A stretch of DNA of 64,000 nt from Chromera velia (lineage: Eukaryota; Sar; Chromeraceae), in NCBI GenBank assembly GCA_018398765.1, contig JAHBMJ010003252.1, forward strand, positions 20,001-84,000. Reading direction: 5' to 3'. The notes under the pieces are model-generated. The model saw only the letters and a list, made by a program, of their open reading frames with translations, was not told the DNA's origin and did no database searches. Made by a program: the position numbers and the translations under genes. Shown one piece after another: positions 59,005-64,000 of the stretch. Position 1 is the first letter of the stretch; each line of letters starts with the position of its first letter.

Positions 59005-62000
59005 TCAATCCACCGCAACGCTTTCAGAGACAAAGCCCTGGAGGTCTGAGGGAGCCATGCGACTGAATGGGGGTGACTTGGGATTCTGCCGATTCATCCT
59101 GAAGCCGTACACCTGGTCATTCTCTCTCTGTTCAGTTGTCAAGAGTACCACTTCGTTTTTCTCCTCCTCCTCTTCATTATTCTCTTGCGTGACTGACTCG
59201 AGAAAACGAACCGTCTGGCCCATTCTCGCTTCCCCAAATCCTCCGGCATCACGCAACGTCAGCCGCTGCAGGAACTCAAAAGGGCCCTTTCCACCCTGAG
59301 CAACCAACTCCTGCACGATCTCATATCCATACCCGGTCTTCCCATCGTCCCCCACACTCCCAGTGACACTCCCTCCCCTCTCCCCCTCAGTCAGAGCGTA
59401 CACGTACACGTTCCCGTGCCAGGACCCTGGGGCACTCACGACAAGAAAGTGAACGTGCTCGTCGTTGTCTGCTGAATCTCCAATGGCGACAGAACACTGA
59501 GCGACTGCAGTGCCGAAGAGCGCCTTCCCCCCCAGATCCCGGGAACGGGGGCGGAAGCGTCTTCGCGGGGGTGCGAGGTCAACTGTGAGAGTCTGCAGCT
59601 CTACACTGGGGGTGGGGGGGGTCTCTGGCTGCTCGTGAAACGTGTTCTCTTCTTCTTCGTTTTCTGAATTTTGTTCTTCTTCCTCGTGGGAGAGGAAGAG
59701 ACGGTGGGAAGACAGGGAGACCGTGTCGTGTGTCGGGGTGGCTGTCCAGGTGAGGCGCTTGCCTGCGAGAGGGGGGTTGGGGCGAGTGACAACCTGACGC
59801 TTGGGGTGTGTGGCAAATGGAAAGGGGGCAGTGGACGTTGAGAGTGTTGTGTCGTCCGCAGCTTTCCGTGTCCCTGTCTCCATCTCCTTCAGGCGGTAGA
59901 CGGAGACGGCTCCTTGCTGCTCGTCTGTGCCTGGCTCGCCCACTGCAACATCAATCAGTGCATGAAAGGATTGATTGTTTTTGTTTCGTTTTCCCAAGGC
60001 AAGCACACACGGGGATGGGTAGAGAGAGAGACGAGGTGGACTAGAAAAGACAATTAAGATGGAGGGAGGATGAACAAAATTGAGGAAGAAACGAAAATTC
60101 ATGTCGAAAAAAGAGCAAGGAAAGGAAAAGGTGCCTCGACGGGACACCTCTCCCAGCAGCCGTGCCGACAGACCTGCCAGAAGCGAACAGTCTTCAGAGA
60201 AAGCTATGGAGTATCCAAAGTAATGGTCTAGCCATCTGGCTTTCATAGGTTGTTTCCTTCCCACCCTTGCCTTTCTCTCCCTTTTCTCTTTTGCTCTCCC
60301 GAGTGCATCTCTCTTTGCCTGTGAGTCATGCGGATTGTCAATATTATGCAAACTCAGGGGGACCCCCAAATCCCCCAAGGGAGACGCTGAGGCTTCCACA
60401 CCCACAGGGCCTGTCCCAGACAGGCGGCGCTCCTTGATCACAGGAGGGTCCCCCCCACACACGTCCCTCTGTGCCCCCTCGGAAAAAGAACAGCTGCCAG
60501 TCCCGGGGCAACAATCGCTGTTGTCTCTACAAGCTTGCCCCGATGGAACGCAGCACGCGTTCCCCTGACCTACTTGTGTGCACTCATTAGGAAGCCCGAC
60601 AATACCAGTCACTGGATTCGGACAACAGTCGTTATTCTGAGCGCTGACTACTGAGCACTCGCTGCCCACAGGGACGCAGGGAGTGCAGGAACCCCGAACT
60701 TCCGTTGCCCCCGTACAGACGGTATTCGGATATCCGCAACACTCGACGTTGGCAAAGCAGTTAGTGGGCTGGCACTGAGCGCACACACCAATTGCATCGT
60801 TCTTTGTTTGGTCTTCAACACACGTGAGGCCCCTGATTTCTCCACCCGAATACAACTCCCCTGCAGCTCCGCAACAAGTCCTGGCTCCGAACTTGCTCAC
60901 CGCACACGACAGTCCAGCAGGCTGGCAACAGACTTCGTCCGGGCCACAGACGACTTGATCTGGGGTCTTTTTGCACTCATCAGTGGTGTCACAGGGATCA
61001 AGAAAACCTCCAACCTCGCATACGTTGTCTCCAGGAGGGCAGAACGTGCTGGCACATTCCTGCACATTAAGTGTGTCACCATAAGGAAGGAAGAGTCAGA
61101 AATGATTAAGCGCAGAGTTTACAGAAAGAAGAGGGAGGCTCCTGTGGACGAATGGGCGGCCTGCGGAAAAAAGGTAACAACGGAAAAAAACGGTCGCCGG
61201 TTCACTAGATCACGAGGCCAGTGCACGCTTTTCTCTGGCGTCTGCTTGCTTGCAATTCTCGTGTGTGTAGGTATCTGCCTGCGTGTTTTCTGCAACTTTT
61301 TATTCTCTTTATACTCTTCCCGTTCTTCTGATTCTTTCATCCTGTTCGACATTTCTTCTGATTCATCCACCTTGACCGAAGATTGACTGACAGGGACTGA
61401 CAAAGAAGCAGACAAAGAGACAGAGACTCACACCACTGATTGACCGACCAGGTTGCCTTCTTTCGCATTGCCTGACGGGACGCAGGGCTGTCCTGGGCGC
61501 AGCACACACGTATTGCCCTGTGCCGACACGAAGGGCAGCCCTTTGTTTTGGGGGACAGATGTGCCGGGGTTAGCGAAGGGGGCTGCACAGAGCTGCGTCG
61601 CCTGGCTGCACTTGCAGGTCTTGTCCCCCTCCAGAGAGCGACACGAACTTCCCGCGCCTTCGCACTCTCCCAGCATCTCCACAGGGTCTGTAGAGATGGA
61701 GAGACAGAGAGAGGGAGAAGGAAGGAAGGCATCGAGAGGAGAAAATCTAGGTCATTATATCGTGCTGCTATGAGAAAGAAACTGTGCCTTCAATCGTTTT
61801 GTCGTCAGATGAATCGGAAGAAGGATAAAGCAAGGGACAAACCTGCGAAGAAACAAAAGAAGGAAAAAGAACCGAACGAAGCAATGAAGGTAAACGAGAG
61901 AAAACGAAAGTGCAAACAGACGAACAAGAGGATGGCAACAAGCAGGCAAACAAGAAAGAAAGAAAAACAGAAAGACGGACAGACCGAGAGAAAGAAAAAG

Positions 62001-63519
62001 AGAAAGAAAACAAAAGGGGAATGATCAAGAAAAGGCGGACGAAAGAGCGGGGAAATTTGAAGGCAGGCAGGCAGGGAGGCAGGCAGGGAGGCAGGGAGGG
62101 AGGGAGGGAGGGAGGCAGGCAGGCAGGCAGGCAGGCAGGCACAGACAGACAGAGACAAATAGAAACATCTGGAGACAAACACAGACAGACGGAGACAGGT
62201 AGAGACAGAATGTATGTCCCTTTCTTCTTCACCCTCTTTTTTCTGTTCCAGGCAGAGACAGACATTGAGAGACACACAAATGGGAAGAGACAACCAAAGC
62301 CATACAGATAGAAACAAGAGAAAAATAGAGACCAACAGAAAGACAAACCGACGGAGAGACAGATTGACAACAGAACAAAACAGAAGCAAGCCCACAGAGC
62401 GATCTCCCCGCCCTCTGCCCTCTTCTCTTCCTTTTGTACTCTTCCTTTCCTCCCCGACGTGGGATTTTTGCGTCACCAACTGACCGTCTTTCTTTTTCCC
62501 TTTTCCGTTTGTCGTTTTGTTCTTCTCCTTGAACCCCTCAAACAACTTCGACAGATCTAGACCCTTCAGGCCCTCCGCCCCATCTCCTCCTCCGAACACC
62601 TTCCCGACCTCCCCCAAATCTCCAAACAGCCCCTTGACCCCCTCGTCTTCCATTTTGAGAATGTCCTTCAGTCCTCCGAACATCTTCTCAAAGTCCAGGT
62701 CGAACTTTGGCATCTGCAGGTGTGTGTATACACGCAAAAAGAAGAGACTTCAGAGGACAATAGTTACCCCCCCCGGATGCTCCCAAATTCATGCACCATG
62801 GAGCACGAAAGCAGCCAGAGAGACAAACGAGCGTAAACGCATGTACAGATGCCGTCCTACAGATAACAAATAGCGGCAAGCACGGCTTCGAAAGAGCGAG
62901 AAACCACAGCGAAGCAGCGAAGACTCCCCATGAAACGAGACAGGCATTCCAGCACACAGCGCAAGATGATGTACTCTCGACGCATACAGCAAACTCCAGA
63001 GAAATAACGTAGCCGGTCCCACGGGGAAGGAGTGACAAAAGAAACAGCCACCACTCGGAGATATGCATGGATGGATGGATGAATTGAATTCTCCATGACC
63101 CAAGAGAGCTCTCTCTCTCTCTCTCTCTTTCTCTGTAGGGAAGCTAGACACTACTCCTCAACGCAGTCAACAAAATGAGCCAAGCTTCGACGAAACCACA
63201 GCACAGAGGGCCACAGAGGCCGACAACTCAGAAGACACAGCGAAGGGCTCCGGCTGGGTGTGCCGTCTCCCAGATGAGTGCATGAAAAGACACAAACTGC
63301 ATGCTTGTCGATGTCGTCGCAGCTGCTCTTTTTTTTCCCGCGCATTTTCCCCTTTTTATGGGTCATTGGTGGCGGATGGCGAACACACGTGCGGGAATCA
63401 GCGCAGAGCCGGCAAAGACTCACCCCTCGAGTATCTTTTTCCGTCTCGTCGTCTCCAGCGACAAGACAGGGCGTGCACACCGAGAAGGCGGCAACGAGGC
63501 CCAAAACCATCACTCGCAT
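59005..63519 (-). CDS. Secreted Cys-rich protein with FG-GAP propeller repeats
   Basis: Five exons chain exactly in phase: 63424-63519, 62485-62713, 61449-61687, 60174-61059 and 59005-59942. They give 795 residues with a terminal stop at 59005. Exon 1 is a signal peptide (MRVMVLGLVAAF, cleavage near VAG). Exon 2 is Gly/Leu/Lys/Asp-rich (FEKMFGGLKDIL; LDLSKLFEGFKEK). Exons 3 and 4 hold many cysteines in spaced CC pairs (PDEVCCQPAGLSC; ARTCCGAAG; NVECCGYP; NDCCPNP; NACCVPSGQACRDNSDCCPG), a disulfide-rich extracellular pattern. Then come FG-GAP/integrin-alpha-like repeats: HYFGYSIAFSEDCSLLAVGEPG spans the last intron, LFGTAVAQCSVAIGD, LVVSAPGSWHGNVYVYAL. No transmembrane helix is evident, so secretion is inferred. 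Exon 2 recalls exon 1 of the EGF gene at 1-442. Confidence 0.83.
62063..62140. repeat. (GGCA)n/(GGGA)n microsatellite
   Basis: Tetranucleotide GGCA, GGGA, GGCA blocks lie in intron 2 of the FG-GAP gene. Confidence 0.9.
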
Positions 63520-64000
63520 GCCGCACCTCTAAAATCGCTGCTTGACGTAAGTTAAGAAGAATCGCTTCCAATCCTCTTTCACCTTCTCGGACAAAAGAAG
63601 ATCGAAGATCTCAGTTAGAAAAAAAGGCCTGCATGCGTTTGACGTGCCTTTTCAATACTGTGTCGTATTGAGATGCCTAATGAATAATATTCTACAGAGA
63701 AACTGATGGAGCTGCCAGAAGACGCAATTGATAAGGCAATCCTTCTCGCCGAATTTGTCGGGCGTATGTGCAATGATGATCGAGGTTTTTGTCGTATGTG
63801 CAATCACATCATTGTTCGATCTGCAGAATTTCAGAAAGGAGACCCTCGACGTGATGATTGAGCGTTGAATCCTTCATGCAGCGTAAACGGCTCTCGAGGT
63901 GGAGGCCCAGCGCCGCCACCCCCCTCAAGGCTCCAAAAGCCCGGCATATATGGGCATATTTCCGGGCACACAAATACTCTCGATTAAGTTATCGGCTCAA
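63520..64000. other. 5' flank of FG-GAP gene
   Basis: Sequence upstream of the start codon at 63519. A GC-rich block with GCCGCCACCCCCC lies at 63910-63930. No gene is recognised to the window end. Confidence 0.4.

Overview
The window is nuclear DNA of a eukaryote with intron-rich genes. I see short exons with GT..AG introns, branch-and-pyrimidine style acceptors, secretory signal peptides, eukaryotic protein kinases, BTB, ankyrin and FG-GAP domains, and two Ty1/copia LTR retrotransposons. Dense dinucleotide and tetranucleotide microsatellites and short AT-rich islands separate GC-richer gene blocks. Kinase-ankyrin genes, an Alba-like protein and Cys-rich secreted proteins would suit a free-living alveolate or alga; a chromerid such as Chromera velia is my best guess. 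That guess rests on style, not on a matched sequence. Gene ends use TAA, TAG and TGA in the ordinary way.

Layout. 1-442 (-): first two exons of a secreted EGF-like protein. 1050-2925 (+): beta-propeller-like, BTB and BACK-like protein. 4207-10092: complete but dead Ty1/copia element (copia-1, +). 10529-14323 (-): leucine-rich-repeat gene with many small exons. 15225-18732 (+): four-exon acidic, Alba-like, Thr/His/Pro-rich protein. 18733-24211: long gene-poor stretch with one orphan exon and a 123-bp tandem repeat. 24212-28169 (+): kinase with an intact catalytic core fused to ankyrin. 28624-34858 (+): its tandem pseudokinase partner, fused to a string of ankyrin repeats with one repeat per 99-nt phase-0 exon. 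37017-38074 (-): TFIIS-N-like protein, possibly decaying. 41159-44470 (-): CMGC-type kinase. 44708-57557: second Ty1/copia element (copia-2, -), interrupted at 50705-54356 by a TIR element that holds a hairpin, a 34-bp minisatellite and an assembly gap. 59005-63519 (-): five-exon secreted Cys-rich FG-GAP protein. Its second exon resembles the start of the EGF gene at the other end of the window.

The most unusual signals are these. (1) Both copia elements keep one reading frame over kilobases yet carry 12 and 13 in-frame stops. Wherever context allows a guess, the stops look like C-to-T changes of CAA, CAG or CGA. (2) A non-autonomous TIR element sits at the centre of a 20-bp palindrome inside the copia-2 integrase. 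(3) A kinase and a pseudokinase stand in tandem, followed by a regular one-exon-per-repeat ankyrin array that has recently duplicated. (4) Many hand-called 5' splice sites have C at intron position +3.

Limits: exon borders were called by eye from splice motifs, phase and domain continuity, and may be off by a base or so. Three host genes (BTB, LRR, TFIIS-like) show frame changes or an in-frame stop that could be real decay, missed introns or assembly errors.
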